Below are positions 22,220 through 33,243 of a stretch of DNA of 64,000 nt, piece after piece; the stretch's first letter is position 1, and each line of letters opens with the position of its first letter. The notes under the pieces are model-generated. The model was not told the DNA's origin and made no database searches. It saw nothing but the letters and a program-made list of their open reading frames with translations. The DNA is from Bidens hawaiensis. Its lineage: Eukaryota > Streptophyta > Magnoliopsida > Asterales > Asteraceae. The translations under genes were made by a program, and so were the position numbers. The stretch is from NCBI GenBank assembly GCA_021521415.1, contig JAIQDT010014352.1, positions 1 through 64,000 of the forward strand, given 5' to 3'.

Positions 22220-22557
22220 TGTAAGGCCCCGTCCCCGGAACCCTACTTTGACGTTGGATTTACTCGTAAACATAGTTCCAAAATCAGAGTTACTTAAAAC
22301 ATTTTCCGGAATACTTAAAACTTCATGCATTACATCACAAAACATCAAATCCTGTCTTACAAACTTTAACTTGTCTTAATACATATCATATAAATTCATA
22401 ACACTCCTATCCCGAGATGCCACTCTTCCAGTCCCTGCCACGTGTCATCCTTAAGCCAGCTCCTTCAACCTATTTACCTGCATGCATACTAAAAGTCAGC
22501 TACACTGAGTGAGTTCTAGTTAATCAGGTAACCTACATTTCATTCTCATTCTTACAC

Positions 22558-22609
<52 letters not shown>

Positions 22610-22725
22610 GAAGACACATATTACGTTCGTACTTACTTCCATACTTCCATTCATTCATACCTTTACTTACCTTAACTATTTTATATATCTGTTCTATGTT
22701 TTAAAGAGCCTTTCGCCCTATAACC

Positions 22726-22870
22726 TTCGCAGATATTATTAGGGTCTGCAACCCTTTCATTCTTCGCATATATTATTAGGGTATGCAACCCTTTCATTTT
22801 TCACATATATTATTAGGGTATGCAACCCTTTCGTTCTTCGCATATATTATCAGGGTATGCAACCCTTTCG
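22726..22870. repeat. four tandem ~39-bp units in LTR of D
   Basis: Each unit reads approximately CTTCGCATATATTATTAGGG plus TATGCAACCCTTTC; the GGGT...ACCC arms can pair. The other LTR has the same array at 29813-29952. Confidence 0.8.
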
Positions 22871-23423
22871 TACACTAAACTATACATACCATTCATACAT
22901 TATACACCTCATACATACCATTCTTTCATTAGTTGTATCTATTCTCATATACCTCTTCCCACATACGTTTAACTCTTTCTATACTAATCAGGTATATTTG
23001 TAAACATTCATCCGGCATACACTTACCACTTAAGGTAAGTGTATTAACTAATCACATTGAGTATGCACACAACCCCGAAAACATAACACAGAGTTGGGGC
23101 TAGAAACTCACCTGGAGTCGGTTTCTCTCGCCGTTAATGGTAACGCCCTTCTTTAGTTGTGTACGGCTAACTATACAATACATTACACGTGTCAATTATC
23201 TATTACCACTACCTCCTACATTTAAGTTTACGAACCCTCAACTAACGGGGGGTCCGGGGGCAGCGCCCCTGGTAGCGGGGTCTAGGGGCGGCAGCCCCTA
23301 GCAGTGTCCAAGGGGTAGAGCCCCTGGCTGGGGTTGAGCTGGGGTTAATGAAAATTTATATTTTCATTAACTGTCCTTAACAAAAACGCATCAGAAAATT
23401 AATTTCATGAAATTTCGCATGGG

Positions 23424-23600
23424 AATTTCGCTTCGCATACTTTTTTGCTTCGCATGGAACTTTTTCGCTTCGCATGGCTGTGCGATACGAAACAACCCTT
23501 TTTGCTTCGCATGGCTGTGCGATGCGAAACAACCTTTTTCGTTTCGCATGGCTGTGCGATGCGAAATTACCTTTTTCGCTTCGCATGGCTGTGCGAAATT
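23424..23600. repeat. tandem palindromic TTCGCAT/ATGCGAA units in LTR of D
   Basis: Units of about 37 bp built on TTTTTCGCTTCGCATGGCTG followed by TGCGATGCGAAAC; TTCGCAT and ATGCGAA are inverted repeats. The partner array at 30475-30690 has a different number and spacing of units, so the array has been unstable since insertion. Confidence 0.82.
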
Positions 23601-24222
23601 TTCCTTTTCTTCGTTTTTACCCTTTTAAAGCCATTTTTCTCCTTATTTCCTCCTTAGGACCCGGTTTTACCCTTTTTATGGGTTCTGGGTCGTACCAACT
23701 TTGTATACCCGTGTTTTATAAGGTCCGAACATCACCTTTTTGTCCTATTTCATACTCGTGAGGCTAGGACTCACCAAGTTTATGTTTTTTCTTACATCCT
23801 ACAACCCGATCTAATAAGATATCGATTTGCATGTCGAACTCTACCACAAAACCTAACATTGTTGGCTAAAACTCACCTTTGGCTTCGGGTTTGGTTCGGA
23901 TCTGGACAACTCGAGCATCTGGACGTGATTCTTGTTGTTTGAAGACACTTGATCACCAAGATCTTCCTTACTTTAGACCGGAATCGGATTCGGGTCTTGA
24001 GAGAGAGTATGTGTGTGTTCTAGGGAGTGTGTGTGTGTGTGTGGGAAGAAATGGTGATGGGATGGGGGGATGGCCTTATATAGAGAGCTATGGACTCCAC
24101 CACCCACTTCCTTCACCAATCCTAATCCTTATCCAAATATAAAAACGCACACATTTAAAGGAGCGACTCACACCAAACAATAATTTTCTTTTATTTAGTA
24201 ATCTCGTAATACGGATGTTACA

Positions 24223-24240
24223 AGTCTACCCTCCTTAAAA
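24223..24240 (-). other. polypurine tract of chromovirus D
   Basis: Read on the minus strand it is TTTTAAGGAGGGTAGACTTG, ending at the 3' LTR start TGTAACATCC. Confidence 0.7.
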
Positions 24241-24259
24241 GAGGTTTCGTCCCCGAAAC

Positions 24260-25780
24260 CTAAGTATTACTATTAAACAAATGCGGGTAAAACTTGCGCA
24301 TCTCTTCTTCGACTTCCCAAGTAGCATCCGATCCCTTACGATGCTTCCATATCACTTTCACTAGGGGAATAACCTTATGACGGAGCTGCTTTTCCTTACA
24401 GTCGACTATCTCAACAGGCTGTTCAACATAATTCAGCTGCTCGTCTACCTCGATGTCTAGAAGTGGCACATGAGACGTGTCATCAGCTAGAAATTTTCTC
24501 AAGTGAGACACATGAAAGGTAGGGTGAACTCCTTCTAGCTCTTCAAGGTAGGTCTAGCTTGTAAGCCACCTCGCCCGCACGGGCCACGATCTTGAACGGT
24601 CCAATGTACCTAGGACTCAAATTTCCTCTTTTTATGAAACGAATAATCCCCTTCCAAGGCGAGACTTTAATCATCACGTGGTCTCCAACATTAAACTCAA
24701 TCGGTCGTCTCCGCTTATCGGCATATGACTTCTGGCGATCTTGAGCGGCTTTCATCCTTGCGTTGATCTGATCAAACATCGAAGAGGTTTCTTGCACAAC
24801 TTCTAGACTCCCAATCTTTTTCTGGCCAATTTCTCCCCAACACACGAGAGTTCTACATCGTCTACCATACAACATCTCGAAAGGAGGCATACCATTACTT
24901 GAATGGTAGCTGTTGTTGTAAGAGAATTCTGCTAAGTGCAAATGATCATCCCAGCTTCCTCCAAAGTCTAACACACAAGCACGTAGCATATCCTCAAGGG
25001 TTTGGATAGTCCGCTCGGATTGTCCATCTGTTTGAGGATGATACGCCGTGCTGATGTTCAGTCTCGTCCCCATGGCTTCATGGAACCTCTTCCAAAATCT
25101 TGAAGTAAAGCGGGTATCTCTGTCTGACACAATCGATAATGGCAGCCCATGCTTCACCACAACTTCCTTAACGAACATATTTGCTAACGTGTCTGACAAG
25201 ATAGCCTCTCGTATAGCAGAAAGTGAGCACTCTTTGTCAAACGATCCTTAATCACCCATATGGTATCATGATTCTTATCTGTACGTGGTAGCTTAGTTAT
25301 GAAATCCATGGTGATGTGTTCCCACTTCCACTCGGGTATCTCTAACGGCTGCATCTTTCCATACGGTTTCTGGTGTTCTGCTTTGACTTGCAAGCAAGTT
25401 AAGCACTTACTGACATAATCCACCACTTCATTCTTCATACCCGGCAACCAGTAGTCCTTCTTCAAGTCTTGGTACATCTTAGTTGATCCTGGATGAATCG
25501 AGTATCGAGACTTATGGGCCTCGTCTAGGACTCGATTTTTAAGATTTCCATGTCGAGGGATCCACATTCTATCAAATCTGGTCTTTACCCCATGAGTATT
25601 ATCCATCAACTCGGTATGTTGCCCAAAAATTCTCTCCTTCTTCATCAACCCTTCATCGGCTAACACTTCCATCTGCACTTTGCTGATCTCTTCGAAGAAA
25701 TATGAGTTGATGATCAACTTATAAGACTTGATTGTCGCGATAACTTCTGCGTTCTTCCGGCTCAAGGCATCGGCAACCAC
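24260..25780 (-). pseudogene. integrase and chromodomain of chromovirus D
   Basis: From the right: the end of RNase H (VADALSRKN), then the integrase zinc-binding domain (HKSRYSIHPGSTKMY ... CLTC), catalytic Asp (TMDFITKLPR), second Asp (IVSDRDTRF) and Glu ([12 protein letters not shown]). Then GAEVAYKLDLP-like GPF/Y region, and from 24511 a chromodomain-like end (VEIVDCKEKQLRHK, VIWKHRKGSDATWEVEEEM). Frameshifts occur at about 25190 and near 24530. Chromodomains in this lineage are thought to steer integration to heterochromatin. Confidence 0.9.
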
Positions 25781-27096
25781 GTCAGCCTTTCCCGGATAAT
25801 ACTTGATCTCACAATTCTAACCACCTTCTCTGCTTCATATTCAACTCTTTCTGCTCGAAGAAGTATTTCAAACTCTTGTGATCTGTATAGATAGTACACT
25901 TAGTACCGTACAAGTAATGCCTCCAAATCTTAAGAGCATGCACTACAGCTGCTACCTCTGATCATGCGTCGGGTATGTACTTTCGTGAACTTTCAGTTGT
26001 CTAGACGCATAGGCTATGACCCTACCTCGTTGCATCAACACGCAACCTAACCCTTGATGTGAAGCATTAGTACAGACTACCAAATCCTCCTCACCGTCGG
26101 GTAGAACAAGGATTGGTGCCTGCATGAGTCTCTTCTTCAGCTCTTCGAATGCCTCTTCCTGAAACTTACCCCAACTGAACACCACAGTCTTTCGGGTCAT
26201 ACCGGTCAATGGTGAGGCTATCTTGGAGAAGCCCCGAATGAATCTCCTATAATAGCCAGCTAACCCTAGGAAACTGTGTATCTCGATTGGGTTTCGCGGA
26301 GTCTTCCAATTCTTTATCGCTTCATTCTTGGCTGGGTCCACAGCAATCCCCTCAGGATTAATTATATGACCTAAAAACTGTACTTCTCGTAACCAGAACG
26401 CACATTTTGAGAACTTAGCGTACAGTCTCTCCTTCTTCAGAACTTCCAACACATCTCTCAGATGCTCAGCATGGTCAGACTCGCTCTTCGAATAAATCAG
26501 TATATCGTCGATGAAAACAATAACTGACTTGTCTAGCATCAGCCGACATACCCTATTCATCATATCTATAAATGCTATGGGAGCATTTGTTAAACCGAAC
26601 GACATCACTAGGAAATAGTAGTGCCCATATCGCGTCCGAAACACTGTCTTAGGGATGTCTGCCTCTTTCACCCTCGGCTGATGATAACCTGATCTGAGAT
26701 CTATTCACGAGAACCAGCTTGCACCTTGTAGCTGATCAAACAAATCACCAATCCATGGCAACGGATATCTATTCTTTACCGTAAGCTTATTCAATTCCCT
26801 GTAGTTAATGCACATTCTCATGCTTCCATCTTTCTTCTTAACAAATAACACCGGCGCCAGACACTCGGCCTTATGAAACCTTTGTCGAGGAGTTCTTGCA
26901 GTTAGGACATCAATTCCTTCATCTCGGATGGCGCCAGACGATAAGGTGCTTTCGCAACGGGCTGTGCTCCTGGTGTTAACTCTATCTGAAATTCTACTTC
27001 TCGTTCCGGTGGTAACCCTGTAAGGTCCTCAGGGAACACCTCTGGGTAGTCACACACTACAGGAACATCTTTCATTTCTTTTGTCTTAGCCGTAGC
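25781..27096 (-). pseudogene. pol: reverse transcriptase and RNase H of chromovirus D
   Basis: The clean RT frame is 26671-25952: [17 protein letters not shown], catalytic [12 protein letters not shown], then [20 protein letters not shown] and RNase H start [16 protein letters not shown]. The first RNase H Asp is Asn here (CTNAS). A one-base loss near 25957 breaks the RNase H, and the part from 27096 to 26672 is spread over several frames. Confidence 0.88.
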
Positions 27097-27545
27097 TTAG
27101 ACAACATACGCCAGGTAGGCACTGCACCCTCGCCTTAACAAACCTTCGGCTTTTATCATCGAAATGACACTAAGCCCTGTACTTTCTCTGTCACCATAAA
27201 CTGTTACCGTACCACCATCCAAAGACATCAGTCTTACCAATCTACTTTTGCACACTATTTGGGCTTCAAATTCTGACAGCCAATCCATCCCCAACACTAC
27301 ATCAAATCCTCCTAAGGTCATCACATACAGGGTAGTAGGAAATTCGTGTCCTTCCAACTCTATTTTACAACTCTTAACCATTCTCAAAATTCTAACCGAG
27401 GTCTCACTAGAGGTCTCTACCATAAAAGTTTCAGGCACACGACAACATTTCATTCTAGCTTTCTTACAAAACGGAGTAGCTACAAAACTCCTAGTCGCAC
27501 CTGAGTCAAACAGTACGGAAGCAGAAATACCATTTACTAGGAATA
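27097..27545 (-). pseudogene. aspartic protease of chromovirus D
   Basis: The active site SVLFDSGATRSFV is readable at about 27510-27470 but lies in a different frame from the gag end (DVVIG), so a small indel sits near 27535. The ORF 27453-27097 carries the rest of the domain, including FDVVLGMDWLSEFEAQIVC. Confidence 0.85.
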
Positions 27546-28856
27546 CCTATCACAACGTCGGGGATATGCTTAGCTTGATCTTGTGTCAGCATGTAGACTC
27601 TGGTCTTTGGCCTAGACTGCTCAGCATCCTTCTTACCGCTTCCCCCAGCTTCAGTACATTCTCTCGCCATGTGGCCTGTCTTGCCACATTGGAAACATGC
27701 CGGTTTTGCATTACATTCATTGGCATAATACCCCACTTTCCCACACTTGTAATACACATTCGACCCAAACTTACACTCTCCTCCACGAGCTTTCCCACAT
27801 TTGTGGTATATATCAGAACCAGTTCCCCATCTGCACTCACCACCGTGCATCTTCCCACATGTCTTGCACGGCTTCTTCTCCCACACCTTCTGCTTCTTCT
27901 CCTTTGAGTTCCACAACTGAGTACCCGGTCGCTTAGCAGGAGCAACCCACTTCTTCTCCTTCTTCTCTTCCACTACCACCTCGTCCACGCCCAGGTCATC
28001 ATAAACCATTTCTGCGAGTTCGACAGCAGAATAAAAAGTAGCGGGTTTACTGGCCCGGTCAAAGGTGCGAACATTTGGTGGTAGTCCCCTCAAATAGCAC
28101 TTGACCCTCTTGGCCTCGGAGTTCACCATGTCAGGCACGAGTCTTGACATACGGTTAAACTCGGTAGTGTACTCTCGGAGGGTCATCTTTCCTGCCTTCA
28201 ATTCAGGAACTTCATCTCTGCCTTCTCAACCTTAGCATCCGCACAAAACTTCCTCATTACCATCTCCTTTAAGTCTTCCGAGGTCATAGCCTTAATCTCA
28301 GCGGCGGTCATCCTCTGCTCAACAGTTTCCCACCAAAATATAGCTTCGTCCTTAAATGACTGGGTAACAAAACCTACCGCTTGATTGGGACCGCACTCGC
28401 AATTCGGATAACCTTGTCCATCGCGGTTATCCATTGGAGTGTAGCGATTGCATCCCCCGTACCAGACAGCTTTGGAGGGTCACAACCCTTGAACAACCCG
28501 TAGCTGCAACCACCTCGGCCCCTCTTATTATCGTTGACTTTCACAGACCGGCCTTCACTCGATTCCTCCCTCACAGTCTCTTCACCTTTCTTACTACTTT
28601 CCCCTGTCCTCTTAGCGGTTCCTGCATGGCTCTCAGTTGACTTTTCCTGCTGCTGATTCTGCATCGCAGCAGCTACTGCCTGAGTGATGGCCGCTTGAAT
28701 AGTAGGGTCGAGCTGATACCCTTCATTTCTCATAGTTAGGCTTCTCCCCTCCTCAGACTCGGTAATCGGTTCCTCGGGGGGTACTCGGGTAGTACGTGGT
28801 CTACCACGGCGTCTCGAACTTTCTCCTTGCCCAGCAGTCTTCTTAGTACCAGCCAT
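27506..28856 (-). pseudogene. gag: gag of chromovirus D
   Basis: ATG at 28856 (MAGTKKTAGQGESSRRRGRP). Then the gag core (DEAIFWWETVEQRM, MTLREYTTEFNRMSRLVPDM) and a Cys-rich tail with tandemly repeated zinc-knuckle-like units (CKTCGKMHGGEC, CGKARGGEC, CGKVGYYANEC, CFQCGKTGHMAREC). It is split by frameshifts near 28390 and 28200. Confidence 0.9.
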
Positions 28857-29269
28857 TCGTATTTTATAGGAAAACACAAACGTCATCACTTTAGGAACTA
28901 TTTAGTACAAGGATAGTAAGGCTAACAGGTAATAACATTGGCCAGTTGTGATTAGCCGGTCGCGTTACTCTTCGTGTTCTATATACTTCCTTTTGTGAGT
29001 CCACTTATGCTAGTTTCTACTTATGATAGTCAGTCACTCATATGTCTCACATTATAACACATAACAAAATTTTCTATATCAAGCAATTAAGTTAGCTTTC
29101 TTACTTATTCTTTACTATACACATGATCAACTTACACAAGATGACTACTCTCTAAGCTCTCTTGGGAGACACATGGCATTCTCGGACTGGCATCTTCTTT
29201 CTTTTCTTCCTGAAATCCCATTCTCTGTTCGAGTCTAAGCATGTAGGATGCTTATTTCTCTCGAACTTA
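28857..29269 (-). other. 5' leader of chromovirus D
   Basis: Non-coding sequence between the primer-binding site and the gag ATG. Nothing further was recognised. Confidence 0.6.
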
Positions 29270-29270
29270 T

Positions 29271-29282
29271 GCTCTGATACCA
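29271..29282 (-). other. tRNA-iMet primer-binding site of chromovirus D
   Basis: Minus strand TGGTATCAGAGC, three bases inside the 5' LTR, complementary to the 3' end of initiator tRNA-Met. Confidence 0.92.
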
Positions 29283-29285
29283 ACT

Positions 29286-29619
29286 TGTAAGGCCCCGTCC
29301 CCGGAACCCTACTTTGACGTTGGATTTACTCGTAAACATAGTTCCAAAATCAGAGTTACTTAAAACTTTTTGCGGAATACTTAAAACTTCATGCATTACT
29401 TCACAAAACATCAAATCTTGTCTTACAAACTTTAACTTGTCTTAATACATATCATATAAATTCATAACACTCCTATCCCGAGATGCCAGTCTTCCAGTCC
29501 CTGCCACGTGTCATCCTTAAGCCAGCTCCTTCAATCTATTTACCTGCGTGCATACTAAAAGTCAGCTACGCTGAGTGAGTTCTAGTTAAGTAGGTAACCT
29601 ACATTTCATTCTCATTCTT

Positions 29620-29695
<76 letters not shown>

Positions 29696-31319
29696 AGACA
29701 CATTTTACGTTCGTACTTACTTCCATACTTCCGTTCATTCATACCTTTACTTACCTTCACTATTTTTATATATCTGTTCTATGTTTTAAAGAGCCTTTCG
29801 CCCTATAACATTTGCAGATATTATTAAGGTCTGCAACCCTTTCATTCTTCGCATATATTATTGGGGTATGCAACCCTTTCATTCTAAGCATATATTATTA
29901 GGGTATGCAACCCTTTCATTCTTCGCATATATTATCAGGGTATGCAACCCTTTCGTACATTAAACTATGCATACCATTCATACATTATAAACCCCATACA
30001 TACCATTCTTTCATTAGTTGTATCTATTCTCATATACCTCTTCCCATATACGTTTAACTCTTTCTATACTAATCAGGTGTATTTATAAACATTCATCCGG
30101 CATACACTTACCACTTAAGGTAAGTGTATTAACTAATCACATTGAGTATGCACACAGCCCCGAAAACATAACACAGAGTTGGGGCTAGAAACTCACCTGG
30201 AGTCGGTTGCTCTCCCCATTAATGGTAACGCCCTTCTTTAGTTGTGTACGGCTAACTGTACAATACATTACACGTGTCAATTATCTATTACCACCACTTC
30301 CTACATTTAAGTTTACGAATCCTCAGCTAACGGGGGTCCGGGGGCAGCGCCCCTGGTAGCGGGGTCTAGGGGCAGAGCCCCTGGCTGGGGTTGAGCTGGG
30401 GTTAATTAAAATTTTTATTTTCATTAACGGACCTTTAACAAAAACGCATCAGAAAATTAATTTCAAGAAATTTCGCATAGGAATTTCGCTTCGCATGCTT
30501 TTTCGCTTCGCATGGAACTTTTTCGCTTTGCATGGAACTTTTTTTGCTTCGCATGGAACTTTTTTGCTTCGCATGGTCATGCGATGCGAAATAACCTTTT
30601 TCGCTTCGCATGGCTGCGCGATGCGAAACAACCTTTTTCGCTTCGCAAGGCTATGCGATGCGAAACAACCTTTTTCGCTTCGCATGGCTGTGCGAAATTT
30701 TCCTTTTCTTCGTTTTTACCATTTTAAAGCCATTTTTCTCCTTATTTCCTCCTTAGGACCCGGTTTTACACTTTTTATGGGTTTTGGGTCCTACCAACTT
30801 TGTATACCCGTGTTTTATATGGTCCGAACACCACCTTTTTGTCCTATTTCATACTCGTGAGGCTAAGACTCACCAAGTTTATGTTTTTTCTTACATCCTA
30901 CAACCCGATCTACTAAGATATCGATTTGCATGTCGAACTCAACCACAAAACTTAACCTTGTTGGCTAAAACTCACCTTTGGCTTTGGGTTTGGTTCGGAT
31001 CTGGACAACTCGAGGATCTGGACGTAATTCTTGTTGTTTGAAGACACTTGATCACCAAGATCTTCCTTACTTTAGCCCGGAATCGGATTCGGGTCTTGAG
31101 GGAGAGTATGTATGTGTTCTAGGGAGTGTGTGTGTGTGTGGGAAGAAATGGTGAAGGGATGGGGGGATGGCCTTATATAGAGAGCTATGGACCCCACCAC
31201 CCACTTCCTTCACCAATCCTAATCCTTATCCAAATATAAACACGCACACATTTAAACAAGCGACTCACACGAAACAATAATTTTCTTTTATTTAGTAATC
31301 TTGTAATACGGATGTTACA
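29286..31319 (-). repeat. 5' LTR of chromovirus D
   Basis: 2034 bp, same modules as the partner LTR: (TA)n with a short CA run (29623-29691), the 39-bp array (29813-29952), GC hairpins (30332-30392) and TTCGCAT units (30475-30690). It differs from the partner by scattered substitutions and repeat-number changes. Confidence 0.93.
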
Positions 31320-32293
31320 CAAGTCTCAGGATACCCGAAGCCTAACCACGAACTTGGTAACAGTTTAATTTATACATTAACCGTGGATCTGTGCAGGATA
31401 AGGGGATATCCCCCGAGAGAGCCAGGGAATTACAGAAAATGAAGGATATGATTTCCAATATCCCCGAGATAATCCGTCCCATATCTGAAGTTCCGTTAGG
31501 TAGTCACAGATTATCCAGGTTCAGTTGTCCTATATGCGACGTGGAGATCCCCAAGAAATTCCAGACGCCCAGCATGAAGCTGTACGGTGGCACTACGAAT
31601 CCCAAGGAACACGTAGCTTAGTACAGAGAAAGGATGGAGATCAACCCCATCCCTATTGACATCAAAGAAGCTTGTCTATGCAAGGGATTCAGTTCAACAC
31701 TAACAGGACTGGCCCTCAAATGGTTATTAAGTATTCCTTCCAATACTATTACTTCATTTGCTCATTTGATTAACTTACTTAATAATCAATTTTCTTGTAG
31801 TAGATCTTTTGAGAAAATGATAGGTGATTTATATAGAATTGTTCAACATAATTATGAATCCCTAAGGGATTACATAACTAGATTTAGCAGGGAAGCTTTG
31901 GATATCCCTAACCTTGACATGGCGGCTGCTGTTGAAGCTCTCAAAATGGAGTTGAAGAAGGATTCATCCTTCTATGACGATCTTGTCATGACTCCATGCA
32001 GGAATCTTGATGAAGTCAGGAACAGGGCGTTAAGATACATTCGGCTAGAGGATGATAAGAAGGCTCATGGAAGATCGGTTATCCCGAAGTTTGAGTCTAC
32101 CAATAGAAAGTTAGACCCTCCACAGAAGTTATGTAGGCCCAAGCCTTATTCCAAACAAGATACCTCTAGGATAAACGCCATGGAAGAAGACGAAGACGAT
32201 GAGGAGTATCCTAGAATCTCCGAATATTGTTTTAATATTGATATTGGTGGTATAATATGTGCCATGCAGGATTTAGGTGACAAGGCCAGATGA
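31320..32293 (+). pseudogene. gag: gag core of Tat element C (resumes after D)
   Basis: Continues from 22219. Reads GISPERARELQKMKDMISNI, then KLYGGTTNPKEHVA with a TAG at 31619-31621 (Gln in B). The clean frame 31634-32293 holds the gag core and acidic tail. A TGA at 32291-32293 replaces the Trp seen in A and B. Confidence 0.9.
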
Positions 32294-33001
32294 CCTAAGA
32301 AAAATGAAAAGCCAGGATCCAGCAAAGACAAGTCCAAATGGTGTGCGTTCCATGAAGACTTTGGCCATTGCATTGACGATTGTCTAGCACTTCGAAAGGA
32401 CATAGGATACCTTCTCAGCAAAGGATACCTAAAGGAACTATTTGGAAGAAACAAGAACAAGAGTCAGGATCCTATCAAGATACATGAAAGGGCACCTTCT
32501 CCATCACCCGGAGCTAAGGTCGTATCCTTTATCTCGGGAGGATCAGACATATGTGGAACCTCATATTCAGCAGCCAAGAAGCGTTCCAAAGAAACAAAGA
32601 TGGACAATGGGGAAAGACCTCTCCGTACATCCACGTTAACAACTCAAAGAATCATATCCTTCGATGAGGAAGATAGATGTGACCTTGTGGATCCCAACCA
32701 TGATGGTTTGGTAATTACTTTATGTATAGCTAACTATTTTGTGCGCAGGATAATCGTTGATAGAGGAAGCTTTGTGAACATTATCCAGATGGATGCCTTG
32801 AAGAAAACGGATATCCCAGAAACGGAGATTATCTCAAAATCCTCAGTCCTTGTAGGATTCAGTGGCAAGACCAAGAATACGTTGGGAGAAATCAAACTTC
32901 CAATATACATTGAGGGAACTAACTCTTTACAAAAATTTTGTGTTATTGACTCATTGTCTTATTGTAATGTTATATTTGCAGGCCCTGGATCCACAGCATG
33001 A
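32294..33001 (+). pseudogene. gag zinc motif and protease of Tat element C
   Basis: Keeps the full zinc-binding-like motif WCAFHEDFGHCIDDC that A has partly lost. The protease region from 32600 has TQRIISFDEEDRCDL and a catalytic loop changed to IIVDRGSFVNII, then VGFSGKTKNTLGEIKLPIYI and a stop after GPGSTA. The DRG context in place of DGG or DSG suggests a dead enzyme. Confidence 0.83.
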
Positions 33002-33243
33002 AGGCAGTACCCTCAACTTATCATCAATGTATGAAACTTCCAAGCCCATGGGGGGTCATCATGATTGAAAGCGATCACCAAGATGCCAAGGAATGTTATG
33101 CTTCATCAATGAAGTGGACTACAAAGCCTACTCAAGCATAACAATTACAGAAACAACCAGGGGAGGTTCTGCAAGCCAAAGACCAGGATGTAAAGGAGAT
33201 ATCCTTTGATCCTCAGGATATCGAGATCAAAGTTTTAATAGGA

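Larger units (their letters stand above)
22220..24222 (-). repeat. 3' LTR of chromovirus D
   Basis: 2003 bp; on the plus strand it starts TGTAAGGCCCCG and ends GATGTTACA. It contains a (TA)n microsatellite (22560-22608), four copies of a ~39-bp unit around AGGGTATGCAACCCTTTC (22726-22870), a GC-rich hairpin cluster (23248-23335) and TTCGCAT/ATGCGAA repeats (23424-23600). Confidence 0.93.
22220..31319 (-). mobile_element. Tekay/Del-like chromovirus D nested in Tat gag
   Basis: Minus-strand Ty3/gypsy element with LTRs 22220-24222 and 29286-31319, target duplication CAAGT (22215-22219 and 31320-31324), and a tRNA-iMet primer-binding site. It encodes gag, protease, RT, RNase H, integrase and a C-terminal chromodomain-like segment, which places it in the chromoviruses. 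Several frameshifts inactivate it. Confidence 0.94.

Noticed and set aside
22560..22608. (TA)n tract, also at 29633-29691, considered as a possible hairpin or cruciform feature.
   Set aside because: Ordinary microsatellite inside the LTRs of D.
23377..23657. Overlapping ORFs on both strands with repeated RFAWLCDAKQ-like peptides (also at 30449-30727).
   Set aside because: They are translations of the palindromic TTCGCAT tandem array inside the LTRs of D; all frames stay open because of the repeat, not because of coding.
27248..27907. Plus-strand ORF of 219 codons across gag and protease of D.
   Set aside because: Antisense shadow; the minus strand holds clear zinc knuckles and protease motifs.
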